From assembly GCA_944327295.1 (NCBI GenBank), contig CALVHF010000011.1, positions 1 through 41,200 on the forward strand: a DNA stretch of 41,200 nt, given 5' to 3'. A program made the position numbers and the translations under genes. Positions 32,961 through 41,150 of the stretch are shown piece after piece. The notes under the pieces were generated by a model. That model was not told the DNA's origin and did no database searches. It was given only the letters and a program-made list of their open reading frames with translations. The stretch comes from an uncultured Desulfovibrio sp. (GTDB lineage: Bacteria; Desulfobacterota; Desulfovibrionia; Desulfovibrionales; Desulfovibrionaceae). How positions within the stretch are numbered: position 1 is the stretch's first letter; each line of letters starts with the position of its first letter.

Positions 32961-34595
32961 CTATTCCCCCTCGTTTCCTTCAGGCTCTTCTTCATCCAGG
33001 TGGGGAAGATCTTCCTGGCGGAGATTGACTGTGCGCTTGTGCTCACCCTTGCAGACCAGAGCGTTGGCCACAAGTTCGGTCAGGCCACTGATTGTCACGC
33101 CGGGTGCCCAGTAATCGGCAAGCGGAGGCAGGGTGGCACGGTCGATGGCGCAGCAACAGGCCATGCGGTTGACGCCGTACTTCTGCTGCACGTAGCGCAG
33201 GGCATTGCCGCGGGGCATGCCGGAACGCATGCGCAGTTCCATGATTTCTTCGGTGTTGAGACCGGAACCCGCGCCGCAGCAGAAAGTCTGCTCGCGAATG
33301 GTGTTCTCGGGCATTTCGTAGAAATGGTTCACGACATGCTTGAGAACGTAGCGGGGTTCATCCAGCAGACCCATGCCGCGGGCAGGGTTGCAGGAGTCGT
33401 GCCAGGTGCAGATCAGGTCGTCGTTGCGGCTGGGATCGAGTTTGAGCTTGTTGTGACGGATGAGGTCTGCTTCGAACTCGGCAATGTGCACCATCTTGGT
33501 GGAGGCCGCATTCTTGAACACCGTTCCGGTGTAGGGGGAAACAGGCGTGGTCATGTTGGAAGGCGTGGGACCGTTGTAGGTGTCCATGTACTGGTTGATG
33601 ACACGCCACATATGGCCGCATTCGCCACCAAGGATCCATTTGCAGCCCAGGCGCTGGGCTTCCTCGTACATCTTGGCATTCAGTTTCTTGGCCATGTTGA
33701 AGGAGACGAAGGAACCGAAGTTGCCGCCTTCGGAGGCATAGGTGGACAGGGTGTAGTCCAGATCCAGTTCATTGAAGAGGATCAGATAGCCCATGAAGGT
33801 GTAGATGCCGGGATCGGCGAACACGTCACCGGAGGGGCAGATGAACAGGATCTCGTGACCGCGTTCGTTGAAGGGCGTCTTGGGACGCACACCCACGATG
33901 TCTTCACAGTCGTCGGCCAGCATTTCCACGATTTCCACGTAGGAATGCGGCTTGATGCCCAGGTGGTTGCCGGTGTAGCTGCAGTTTTTCACAGGATCCA
34001 TGATCCAGTGCAGGCCAAGGCCCACTTCATGCAGCAGTTCGCGCACGATGGCCGTGATTTCGGCCGTATCAATGCCGTAGGGGCAGAAGAGGGAGCATCT
34101 GCGACATTCGGTGCACTGATAGGCGTAGAAGAACAGTTCCTTGACGGTCTGGTAATCCCAGCTGCGGGCACCGATCTTCTTGCCGAGGATCTTGCCGAGC
34201 ATGCTGTAGTCGCGACGGTACAGGGAACGCAGGAGTTCTGCACGCAGAACAGGCATGTTCTTGGGATCGTTTGTGCCGAGGAAGAACTGGCACTTGTCTG
34301 CACAGGCACCGCAGCGCACACAGATGTCCATGAACAGCTTCAGGGAACGGTGCTTTTTCAAGCGGTCTTCAAAGGCATCACAAAGAATCTTTTCCCAGTT
34401 TTCAGGCAGCTGCCAGTCGTCTGCCGCAGGATCCCATTCATGGGGATGCGGCATGTGCAGAGCCTCCATGGTCTCCTTCTTGGCAGGATAGCAGTAGCTG
34501 CCGGGAACAAACTTGGGTTTGGTCTCCAGCCAGGCCTCTGCAGGGAAAGCCGGTCTATTGGCGACAAGTTCTTGTGGGGTAGGTAATTTTGCCAT
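32961..34595 (-). CDS. dsrK: DsrK, HdrD-like iron-sulfur subunit
   Basis: The 544-residue protein resembles heterodisulfide reductase HdrD. Two ferredoxin-like groups come first (CVRCGACADKC ~92-102, and CTECRRCSLFCP ~161-172). The CCG-type blocks follow: GGECGHMW, HDSC, FCCGAGSG and ACCCA, which bind the special catalytic [4Fe-4S] cluster. DsrK faces the cytoplasm and is proposed to reduce the DsrC trisulfide. It lies 12 nt after dsrM. The acidic C-terminus (DEEEPEGNEGE) is not part of the core. Confidence 0.96.
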   Translation of the reverse strand: MAKLPTPQELVANRPAFPAEAWLETKPKFVPGSYCYPAKKETMEALHMPHPHEWDPAADDWQLPENWEKILCDAFEDRLKKHRSLKLFMDICVRCGACADKCQFFLGTNDPKNMPVLRAELLRSLYRRDYSMLGKILGKKIGARSWDYQTVKELFFYAYQCTECRRCSLFCPYGIDTAEITAIVRELLHEVGLGLHWIMDPVKNCSYTGNHLGIKPHSYVEIVEMLADDCEDIVGVRPKTPFNERGHEILFICPSGDVFADPGIYTFMGYLILFNELDLDYTLSTYASEGGNFGSFVSFNMAKKLNAKMYEEAQRLGCKWILGGECGHMWRVINQYMDTYNGPTPSNMTTPVSPYTGTVFKNAASTKMVHIAEFEADLIRHNKLKLDPSRNDDLICTWHDSCNPARGMGLLDEPRYVLKHVVNHFYEMPENTIREQTFCCGAGSGLNTEEIMELRMRSGMPRGNALRYVQQKYGVNRMACCCAIDRATLPPLADYWAPGVTISGLTELVANALVCKGEHKRTVNLRQEDLPHLDEEEPEGNEGE

Positions 34596-34607
34596 AGGAA
34601 GGACTCC

Positions 34608-35642
34608 TTACTCGCCAGACTTTTGTTTTGTTTCGGCTTCCAGCGGCTTATCCAAGGGCAGGTTTGCACCGGCCATGGCCTCGCGATAGAGGTCTTCGTA
34701 TTCGGGATATGTCAGGAAGTCCTTGGGCGGATTCCAAGGATTGACGTGGCGCACACGGCGCGTATTGCACGGCAGGTTGCGGGTGGGGCTGAAGAAGATG
34801 CCCGCCATGTGGGTCAACTTGGAGAAGGGGAAGTAGATGAGCAGTGTGCTGACAAGACAGACGTGCACAAAGAAAATGGGATCAATGCCATCGGCAGAGA
34901 TGGGATTGAAGTGCACAAGCCCCATGACAAAGGCCTTGACCTGGGTGATGTCGGTCTTGAGGAAGTAGCGCATGGCTATGCCGGACACCACAATGCCCAG
35001 GATCAGGAACAGCGGGAAATAGTCCTGGGTCAGGGAGATGTAGCGCACCCTAGGGTTGACCAGCCTGCGGCCAATGAGGAAGAGGACGGCAACAAGGAGC
35101 AGTCCGCCGGTAAGATAGAAGCGGGGGGCACCAATCTGCAGGAAGCCGTCAATCATTTCCATGAAGCTGACACAGCCCGGAACCGGATCCACGAAGAAGC
35201 GGAAGTGGCGGAAGAAAACGATGAAGAAGCAGTAATGGAAGAGCAGGGCAAACACCCACAGCCACTTGGAGGAGTAGTAAATCAGCCTCGGGCCGCCGTT
35301 GACAGGGTCATCCTGTTTGATTTCCGCGTTGACGTTACGGAACAGGGAGCGGAACAGGAACACTTCCAGAAACATACGTTTGACGACACCAAGAGTCGTA
35401 TCAGGACAGTCCCACTGAGCCTGTTTGATGAAGTCCAGAGACTTTTCCTGACCGCCTGTCGTCGGGATGGCAAACGGCACCGGCGATTTGGCCCACCAGA
35501 CCATACGCCAGACGACGCCACCAAGAAAGACAACGATCGCCACATAGGGGAGAACAACTCCAAAGAGCGATCCCAGACCTATTGCTGCACCCAGCCAGGC
35601 GATGATTGCGACAAGCGCCACAACCAGTAAAGAGTTTAACAT
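34608..35642 (-). CDS. dsrM: DsrM, NarI-like cytochrome b subunit
   Basis: The 344-residue protein has about six membrane segments. Two N-terminal segments (~3-45) precede the NarI-like core with heme-ligand histidines such as HYCFFIVFFRHFRF and FVHVCLVSTLLIYFPFSKLTHMAG. It oxidises menaquinol, probably passing electrons to DsrK on the cytoplasmic side. AGAGG lies before the ATG. The gene follows the RsbRD-like gene by 25 bp on the same transcript. Confidence 0.94.
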   Translation of the reverse strand: MLNSLLVVALVAIIAWLGAAIGLGSLFGVVLPYVAIVVFLGGVVWRMVWWAKSPVPFAIPTTGGQEKSLDFIKQAQWDCPDTTLGVVKRMFLEVFLFRSLFRNVNAEIKQDDPVNGGPRLIYYSSKWLWVFALLFHYCFFIVFFRHFRFFVDPVPGCVSFMEMIDGFLQIGAPRFYLTGGLLLVAVLFLIGRRLVNPRVRYISLTQDYFPLFLILGIVVSGIAMRYFLKTDITQVKAFVMGLVHFNPISADGIDPIFFVHVCLVSTLLIYFPFSKLTHMAGIFFSPTRNLPCNTRRVRHVNPWNPPKDFLTYPEYEDLYREAMAGANLPLDKPLEAETKQKSGE

Positions 35643-35667
35643 TCCCTACCTCTCTTTTAGGATAGTG

Positions 35668-36201
35668 TTAGCTTTGACCCTCATCCAGCTGAGGGGCACC
35701 ACCCACCCTTTGCGCCCAGCGCACAAGCTGGGCGTGTTGGTTCTTAATCTCGTTGATTCTGTTTTGGGCAACAACTTCGCGAGATTTTGTATACATGTCA
35801 AAACCCAGCAGGACGATGGTGTCCAGCCGGGATTCAGCGTCAAGGTAGTCCTTCAGCTTCCCTGCCTTCTGCATGGCCGGCATGACGTGCTTACGCAGAA
35901 TGGGCTTGAGAAGATAGAAAACAAGCATGGCCTGACTGGGCAGAAAGTCCTGCACGGCACGCAGGTGAATGAAGCGGTCAATGGCCTGCCGCACTTCTGA
36001 GGGCTTCTTGTCCCAGCCCGACACGGCTTCATAGACCGTGCTGGCTGCTTCCCTTGTCATGTCTGCGACCGGGTTGGCAAAGGGATCCTTGGATGTCCGC
36101 AAAAATCCAGTTGTCTGGAACGGATAGGTGTTGAAGATGGCATTGACCCATTCCTCGAGCACCATGTCTCGAACCCCGAAGAAAAATTCAGTGGACTGCA
36201 T
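35668..36201 (-). CDS. RsbRD N-terminal-domain-like protein, first gene of the dsr operon
   Basis: The 177-residue soluble protein resembles the N-terminal sensor domain of RsbR-type stressosome proteins. It is largely helical: VRDMVLEEWVNAIFNTYP near the start, PSEVRQAIDRFIHLRAVQDFLPSQAMLVFYLLKPILRK in the middle, then a helix with ESRLDTIVLLGFDMYTKSREVVAQ. There is no STAS domain. The start at 36201 is given by GGAGGA 6 nt upstream; the frame extends to 36255. It leads dsrMKJOP with a 25-bp gap, so it may sense or regulate that complex. Function is inferred from position only. Confidence 0.75.
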   Translation of the reverse strand: MQSTEFFFGVRDMVLEEWVNAIFNTYPFQTTGFLRTSKDPFANPVADMTREAASTVYEAVSGWDKKPSEVRQAIDRFIHLRAVQDFLPSQAMLVFYLLKPILRKHVMPAMQKAGKLKDYLDAESRLDTIVLLGFDMYTKSREVVAQNRINEIKNQHAQLVRWAQRVGGAPQLDEGQS

Positions 36202-36837
36202 GAAAGTCCTCCTCCACAAGCATTCTGAAGACCCGTCGCGTTCCATGGCAGACACGCCGGAACACGGAAAGACCGGCGACCCGTGACCTGCTGGGGCACC
36301 GGCTCATCCGGCCCTGCCAGAGTGGCTTGGCAAATTTATATCAGGATATCAAAAGATTATCCTGAAAGCACTCTCATGGACACGTCCGTCCGATCTGACC
36401 TTGACCAGATCAGAGACCGCTAGAGTCTTGAGAAACAAGAAATTTTATAGAAAAAAAAATCTTGGGTCAATATACTATTGCAGTAGGAATTTTTCTCTCT
36501 TGCAGCACGCAGAACCTGCATTCTGGTCTTGTATTTCAGAGACTGCCTCTATTCTGGACGGCATAACTCTCCTGTAAAAAGAGTTTTTTGCTCTTTTTTG
36601 TTTTACAAAAACAGTATCTCTGTGCCTATCTCTTTTTTGATGAACTTCTTTTTCTTTTTTAAGGGTTTCTTGCTGAAGTTACCTAAAAAAAGACTCTATG
36701 GAACGGTTCTCCTCTCCTGTGCAGGCAAAACTGCATCAGCATCTAGTGTCTAATTTTAAAATTATGTCATGATATCTAGACAATGAAATGTAGTAATTTC
36801 AACTAGATGCAAGTAGACGAATTTATCAATTTAGACA
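36202..36837. other. 636-bp intergenic region: dsr leader, promoter and MITE-like element
   Basis: No coding sequence is supported. Left: the dsr 5' leader with inverted repeats TCAGGATA/TATCCTGA (36341-36365) and GATCTG/CAGATC (36392-36411), then the promoter. Middle: AT-rich DNA with a hairpin of TGTAAAAAGAG against CTCTTTTTTGTTTTACA (36573-36607). Right: the element at 36743-36841. Confidence 0.6.
36442..36470 (-). promoter_or_regulatory. Promoter of the RsbRD-dsrMKJOP operon
   Basis: On the minus strand TTGACC (36470-36465) and TAAAAT (36447-36442) are spaced by 17 nt, each one base from consensus. Transcription would start near 36435, giving a ~235-nt leader. Confidence 0.7.
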
Positions 36838-36841
36838 CTAG
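36743..36841. mobile_element. MITE-like element with 21-bp imperfect terminal inverted repeats
   Basis: The ends (36743-36763 and 36821-36841) share CTAGTGTCTAA in inverted orientation and match at 18 of 21 positions. Inside are ATCTAG/CTAGAT and TGAAAT/ATTTCA, so the 99-bp element folds as one hairpin. It is AT-rich and has no coding capacity. It supplies the TAG stop of the adjacent VKOR gene. Only one copy is seen in this window, so mobility is not proven. Confidence 0.55.
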
Positions 36842-37911
36842 TTTCCATAGCCAGGTACCGGAGTAAAGGCACCTTCTTCGTCTTCGGGACAGGGTCTATC
36901 TCCATAGCAGGCACCGCCAACTGCCGAGGGGCCTTCCAGAAAGAGCATGTCGTTCTGCCGATCCCGGGGCTCGGCAGATGTCTGGTCATCAGCCTGGACA
37001 CCTGCCTGGCCGGCATTGGGATTATAGGACCGCGTCAGGGGCTGCTTCCCGGACGATCCCCTGTTGTTCTCCCTGTCCAGAAAGGCAGGCAGGCCCCTGT
37101 ACTCTATGTAGGGGACAACTCTACCGCCTTCCATGTAGATATGGGCCATGTTGCACAAAAGCTTCAGGCGCAGGACGATCATGGACGGACTGTAAAGTTC
37201 CAGCTTCGTCGGTCTTTCAACGGTATTCGAAGCCGCAAAGGCCTCGTACATGTTCATGCCCTTGGCCAGGGATTCCTGCATGTGTGCTATGCGCTTCACA
37301 TCCCAGTCCGTTTCGGCCACGGGATAGAAGGCCACATCAATATTGCCGGACAACTGGGCAACACCCTGCCTGCACTTGGAACAGGACGGAGAAAAGAACA
37401 TCCGCACAGAAGCATCCTGGGCATTCTCCGAGAGATCCCAGAGGGGGACGCTGGACTTCAGGACTATACCCACATTGCAGATGAAGAAAAAGGCCCACAC
37501 ACAAACCAACACGGAGCGTCCCTGCTTCTGGGCAGACCAGCTTCTGTCCTGCACGACCCTGCGCAGCGAGACAAAGGCCGTCATGAGCAGCACGGCCACG
37601 ATGAGGCAGTTGAAGCAGGGCGCTGTCAGCAGCATGAGGGCAAGGAGGCCGGCATCTATCAAAATGCCCAGCCAAGCAGCCATGTAGGCCAGCACAATCC
37701 TGCCCGTCATGGCAAGCAGGCCCAGGACGGCAAAGCCGGCCACGCCAATCCACCACAGCGGCAGACCAGCCACGGAAGACTGCTGGTACAGGGAACAGCC
37801 CGCAGTGAAGCAGACCTGTTCCCCAGTTCCTGCATAGACCCAGAGGCAGAAAAGAATGCCTGCTGCACAGATCAGAGTCGTGGTACGCGACGTAGTAACC
37901 GAAGACTTCAT
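36838..37911 (-). CDS. VKOR-like membrane protein with thioredoxin-like C-terminal domain
   Basis: The 357-residue protein has about five membrane segments in residues 1-150 and the VKOR cysteines: Cys34 and Cys39 (loop pair) and Cys99-Cys102 (CFNC, quinone-side pair). A thioredoxin-like domain follows with CSKC (Cys177-Cys180) in FFSPSCSKC. The layout matches VKOR-Trx fusions that make disulfides in exported proteins. The C-terminus (~290-357) is polar and unconserved, and its stop (TAG, 36840-36838) is inside an inverted-repeat element, so the original end may have been altered. GGGGAG precedes ATG 37911. Confidence 0.75.
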   Translation of the reverse strand: MKSSVTTSRTTTLICAAGILFCLWVYAGTGEQVCFTAGCSLYQQSSVAGLPLWWIGVAGFAVLGLLAMTGRIVLAYMAAWLGILIDAGLLALMLLTAPCFNCLIVAVLLMTAFVSLRRVVQDRSWSAQKQGRSVLVCVWAFFFICNVGIVLKSSVPLWDLSENAQDASVRMFFSPSCSKCRQGVAQLSGNIDVAFYPVAETDWDVKRIAHMQESLAKGMNMYEAFAASNTVERPTKLELYSPSMIVLRLKLLCNMAHIYMEGGRVVPYIEYRGLPAFLDRENNRGSSGKQPLTRSYNPNAGQAGVQADDQTSAEPRDRQNDMLFLEGPSAVGGACYGDRPCPEDEEGAFTPVPGYGN

Positions 37912-38150
37912 GTAAATAGCGCGCTCCCCTTCAAGAGCATTGAAGCATGGGAACGCCTCCCCCTTGTTCTCGTTGTTGGCTTCCAGGCCAGGAAGCCTGT
38001 CCGTCAGGAAAAAAGCGAGGGCGTCCGGGCAGTCCGGAGCAGTCAGAGTGCCTGAAAGTGTACGTGACTTGCACGGACAAGGCAAATTGCCTCTGGCATT
38101 GCCCTGTACAGGCCGGAACCATGGGGCTGGAAGATCCGGCCAAGAATGGC

Positions 38151-39095
38151 TCAGGAAGGAGTACGCACCACAAAAAAGGTTTTTCCGTCACGGTCCGTGG
38201 CCAGGATGTCGCCCCTGGCAACAAGCTTCTCCACGATGGGTCGGGCATGGTCGACACTGATGTCCAGGCCTTCTGCCACTCCTTCCAGGGTACTTGGATG
38301 ACGTTCTATGAGGTCGCAGATTTCTTCCGGCGAGACTTCCCGGTCACTGTGCCCGCCCGTGCTGTCACCAAAGAAGGAGGCTATAATCTCCACCCGGCCT
38401 GGCAGACGGCTGGCTATGGCCTCAAGATGCTCTCTGGACAGGGCGCCCACGTCTTTTTCCGCAGGCGGACGCACCACGGTATTGAGCTGTATACACTCCA
38501 GGTTTTCAAGGCCATGCACGGCCTGCACGAGGGCGTCCACATCCCTGTCACTGTCATTGACACCTGCAGCAAAGAGGATTTCCAGCCAGATGCGTCCCGC
38601 AAAACCGGCACAGAAGGTCTTCAGCCCCTCATAGATACGTTCATATCCGAGCCCCGGAACAAGCCTGTTCACGGCCTGTGCCGTGTCAGGAAGGGCCGCA
38701 TCAAGCGAAGGGCTGATGATGTCAGCCTCCCTGAGAGATTCGCGGACCTCGGGCATCCACAGCAGCGAGGAATTGGTGAAGATGACCACAGGCACATCGG
38801 TCATCTTCTTGATCTCGTGAATGATATCGCCAAGCCGACTGTTCAGCGTAGGCTCCCCGGAGCCGGCAAAGCTTATGGCGTCCGGCTTGTCTTCCTTCAG
38901 CTTGCTGCGCAGCTCTTCAAGAATGGACTCGCAGGACACATATTCCTTCACGTCCATGGTATGCTGTGTGGTTCTGCCCAAAAGGCAGTACACACAGTCA
39001 TAGGTACAGGTCTTGAACGGAATGACATCTATGCCCAGCGATCTGCCCAGACGCCTTGACAACACAGGACCATAAATATGCTTGTAGCGCTGCAT
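38151..39095 (-). CDS. Radical SAM protein (COG0731-like) with C-terminal winged-helix-like domain
   Basis: The 314-residue protein has the radical SAM cluster motif CTYDCVYC (Cys30, Cys34, Cys37) right after FGIDVIPFKT-like sequence, then SFAGSGEPTL (SAM-binding Gly-Glu block). It matches the COG0731 type related to wyosine-forming TYW1. The last ~75 residues (VSPEEICDLIERHPSTLEGVAEGLDI...) look like a winged helix. The substrate is unknown. It follows sat on the same strand but the sat terminator lies between. The 240-bp gap to the VKOR gene has no coding sequence. Confidence 0.8.
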   Translation of the reverse strand: MQRYKHIYGPVLSRRLGRSLGIDVIPFKTCTYDCVYCLLGRTTQHTMDVKEYVSCESILEELRSKLKEDKPDAISFAGSGEPTLNSRLGDIIHEIKKMTDVPVVIFTNSSLLWMPEVRESLREADIISPSLDAALPDTAQAVNRLVPGLGYERIYEGLKTFCAGFAGRIWLEILFAAGVNDSDRDVDALVQAVHGLENLECIQLNTVVRPPAEKDVGALSREHLEAIASRLPGRVEIIASFFGDSTGGHSDREVSPEEICDLIERHPSTLEGVAEGLDISVDHARPIVEKLVARGDILATDRDGKTFFVVRTPS

Positions 39096-39440
39096 ATAGC
39101 CTCCTCAAGGAAAAGCATTTTCCTCTCCTAGTGTGTTTTGTCCTTTCTGGCAAGAGTTTCCTCAGATATCGTCGCAGATGTTCAACAGTTAACTGTGCAA
39201 TATCATGTACAAAGAAGCGTTCTGCAAAGAGACACTCCTTCATTGACAGCCAAAAAACATCTTTTCTTCCCCGGAAAATTCACCCAAAAGCATCCAGGCT
39301 GTACCACAAAAGACCGGGCAGTCATGCTCTGCTGCATGCTGCCCGGCTGTGTCTGTTCCAGTTTTTTCCCTGGGCATAAGAAAAGGGGTAACAGCCCTTG
39401 TACAGACTGTTACCCCATTGAATTCAGTAAATCTTAATGA
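39096..39440. other. Intergenic region between sat and the radical SAM gene
   Basis: Contents: a 12-bp palindrome ACAGTTAACTGT (39185-39196), a bulged hairpin of CCGGGCAG/CTGCCCGG with inner CATGC/GCATG (39314-39346) followed by a T run at 39361-39367, and the sat terminator. No coding sequence is supported. Confidence 0.55.
39381..39416 (-). terminator. sat terminator
   Basis: GGGGTAACAG (39385-39394) pairs with CTGTTACCCC (39407-39416); read on the minus strand the stem is followed by CCCCTTTTCTT. It lies 24 bp after the sat stop. Confidence 0.85.
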
Positions 39441-40712
39441 CTACTCGGCGGGACCGGAAGCAGCGTGCTGCATCTTGATCTCAACCTTGTTGGTGAGGTG
39501 AGAGTAGTAGTCACGCAGAATGTCGAGGACTTCGTTGCGGCCGAAGTGATCCGGAATGGGCTGGCCTTCGGAGAGGAACTTGCGCAGCTTGGTACCGGAG
39601 AGGATGACGCGGTCTTCTTTGCCGTGGGGGCAGGTCCTCATGGAAGCCATGCCGTCACACTTGGTGCAGTAGAAGGTCCAGTCGATCTTCAGGGGTTCGC
39701 AGAGCAGGCGCTTGCCGGGATCAGCGGGCTGAGGAATCTTGTCGAAGATTTCCTGAGCTTCAAACATGCCGTAGAAGTCGCCCACACCAGCGTGGTCACG
39801 GCCGACGATCTGACGGTTGATGCCGTAGTTCTGACGGAAGGTGGCGTGCAGCAGGGCTTCACGGGGACCAGCATAACGCATGTCGAGGGGATAGCCGGCC
39901 TGGATGACGTTTTCTTTCACGAAGTACTTGTCAACGAGCACGTTGATGCACTTGATGCGGACTTCGGCGGGGATGTCGCCGGGCTTCAGGTTGCCCACGA
40001 GAGAGTGGATCACAACGCCGTCGCACACTTCAACGGCCAGCTTGGCCAGGTATTCGTGAGAGCGGTGCATGGGGTTACGCAGCTGCAGGGCAGCAACGGT
40101 CTTCCAGCCGCGGGCGTCCAGCTGTTCACGCAGCTGAGCAGGAGTCATGTAGGTGCCAGCAAACTTTTCGGGGAATTCGCCCTGAGAGAGCACCTTGACC
40201 TTACCGGCAACGTTGAAAGGCTTCTGGGCAAGAACCATCTTCACGCCAGGATGATCCTCGGGAGCCACATCCCAGAACTTCTCGGAATCTTCGCCATGGC
40301 CCTTGAAGACCAGTTCGCACTCAAAGCGCTTGTCTTCGTCAGTCATCTCGTACAGTTCGTCGACCTTCATGGTAGCAAGAAGGGCGCCGTTGCGAACGAG
40401 GGCAATTTCCTGTCCGGGCTTGATTTCGGCAGCATCTTCAGCGGAGATGTCCAGGGTGACGGGCACGGGCCAGAAGGTGCCATCGGTAAGCAGCATCTTT
40501 TCGCAGACGCTCTTCCAGTTGGCCTTGTCCATGAATCCGTCCAGCGGAGAGAAGCCACCGATACCCATCATGATGAGGTCGCCCTTGGCACGGGAAGAAA
40601 TCTCTACCTTCTTCAGGCCTTCAGCTTTCTTGATTTCTTCTTCAAGTTCTTTTCCTTCAAGAAGGGCGCAAACAAGGCCTTTTCCGCCATGCGGGGGGAC
40701 AAGCTTGGACAT
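39441..40712 (-). CDS. sat: ATP sulfurylase (sulfate adenylyltransferase)
   Basis: The 423-residue protein has the ATP-sulfurylase signature [10 protein letters not shown] (210-219) and GRDHAG (304-309). A zinc site, CTKC with a third Cys in RTCPHG (Cys349, Cys352, Cys361), is the form found in Desulfovibrio. It activates sulfate to APS at the start of sulfate respiration. ATG 40712 is preferred: GGAGG lies 7 nt upstream, whereas ATG 40718 would be only 1 nt from it. It is monocistronic, ending at the terminator 39381-39416. Confidence 0.97.
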   Translation of the reverse strand: MSKLVPPHGGKGLVCALLEGKELEEEIKKAEGLKKVEISSRAKGDLIMMGIGGFSPLDGFMDKANWKSVCEKMLLTDGTFWPVPVTLDISAEDAAEIKPGQEIALVRNGALLATMKVDELYEMTDEDKRFECELVFKGHGEDSEKFWDVAPEDHPGVKMVLAQKPFNVAGKVKVLSQGEFPEKFAGTYMTPAQLREQLDARGWKTVAALQLRNPMHRSHEYLAKLAVEVCDGVVIHSLVGNLKPGDIPAEVRIKCINVLVDKYFVKENVIQAGYPLDMRYAGPREALLHATFRQNYGINRQIVGRDHAGVGDFYGMFEAQEIFDKIPQPADPGKRLLCEPLKIDWTFYCTKCDGMASMRTCPHGKEDRVILSGTKLRKFLSEGQPIPDHFGRNEVLDILRDYYSHLTNKVEIKMQHAASGPAE

Positions 40713-41093
40713 AACCATTCCTCCATAAGTTTGGTGACACGATCAGATGACCGTGATAATCGGGAATGCGTGCATCTTGTGAAATTTAGTACGAAATGTC
40801 AATGTCTGTCAGAAAAAAACATGGATCCTTTTTTATAACCATCTAAAATTACAGAAATAATATTTCACAAGCTCTTTTCGGGATTCGTTACGTCCCCGAA
40901 CACCACCAGGGGGCTTCGACAGCGCAGCTCACTGTATACCCGGGAAAATATCCTGTATTCAGGGCTTTACTGAATAAAAACAGCATTTTTTTGGGAATAA
41001 AACGATTTTCTTTCAAATGCACAAGCAGGATTGCCCGGTACCGAGAAGCAGAGCTTTCCTTGAAAAGAAAAAAATTTTTTTAACAAAATCCGC
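40713..41093. other. AT-rich region upstream of sat
   Basis: A minus-strand promoter for sat is plausible at 40812-40783: CTGACA and TAAATT with 18-nt spacing, and a TTGACA (40802-40797) also lies there. Further right are an inverted repeat TATTCAG / CTGAATA (40956-40976) and A/T runs next to the CRISPR-like repeat. No coding sequence is seen. Confidence 0.5.
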
Positions 41094-41127
41094 GGAATTC
41101 CCCACGCGTGAGCGTGGGGATGAATAG
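41094..41127 (+). CRISPR. Single CRISPR-repeat-like sequence (type I-E-like)
   Basis: The core TTCCCCACGC-GTGA-GCGTGGGGATGAA resembles type I-E repeats of the TTCCCCACGC...GTGGGGATGAACC kind. The 8-bp stem is perfect (41100-41107 with 41112-41119). An A/T-rich leader-like sequence precedes it. A second repeat would be expected near 41155-41165 and is absent, so this is a lone or remnant repeat. Confidence 0.4.
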
Positions 41128-41130
41128 CGG

Positions 41131-41150
41131 GGCCGAATGTCAATTCGGCC
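41131..41150. repeat. 8-bp perfect hairpin beside the CRISPR-like repeat
   Basis: GGCCGAAT (41131-41138) pairs with ATTCGGCC (41143-41150) around GTCA. A possible promoter (TTGACC 41155-41160, TATAAT 41176-41181, spacing 15) follows, directed out of the window. Confidence 0.6.

Noticed and set aside
32604..34586. 660-codon open frame antisense to dsrK
   Set aside because: DsrK has all its cysteine motifs; the antisense frame is low in conserved features.
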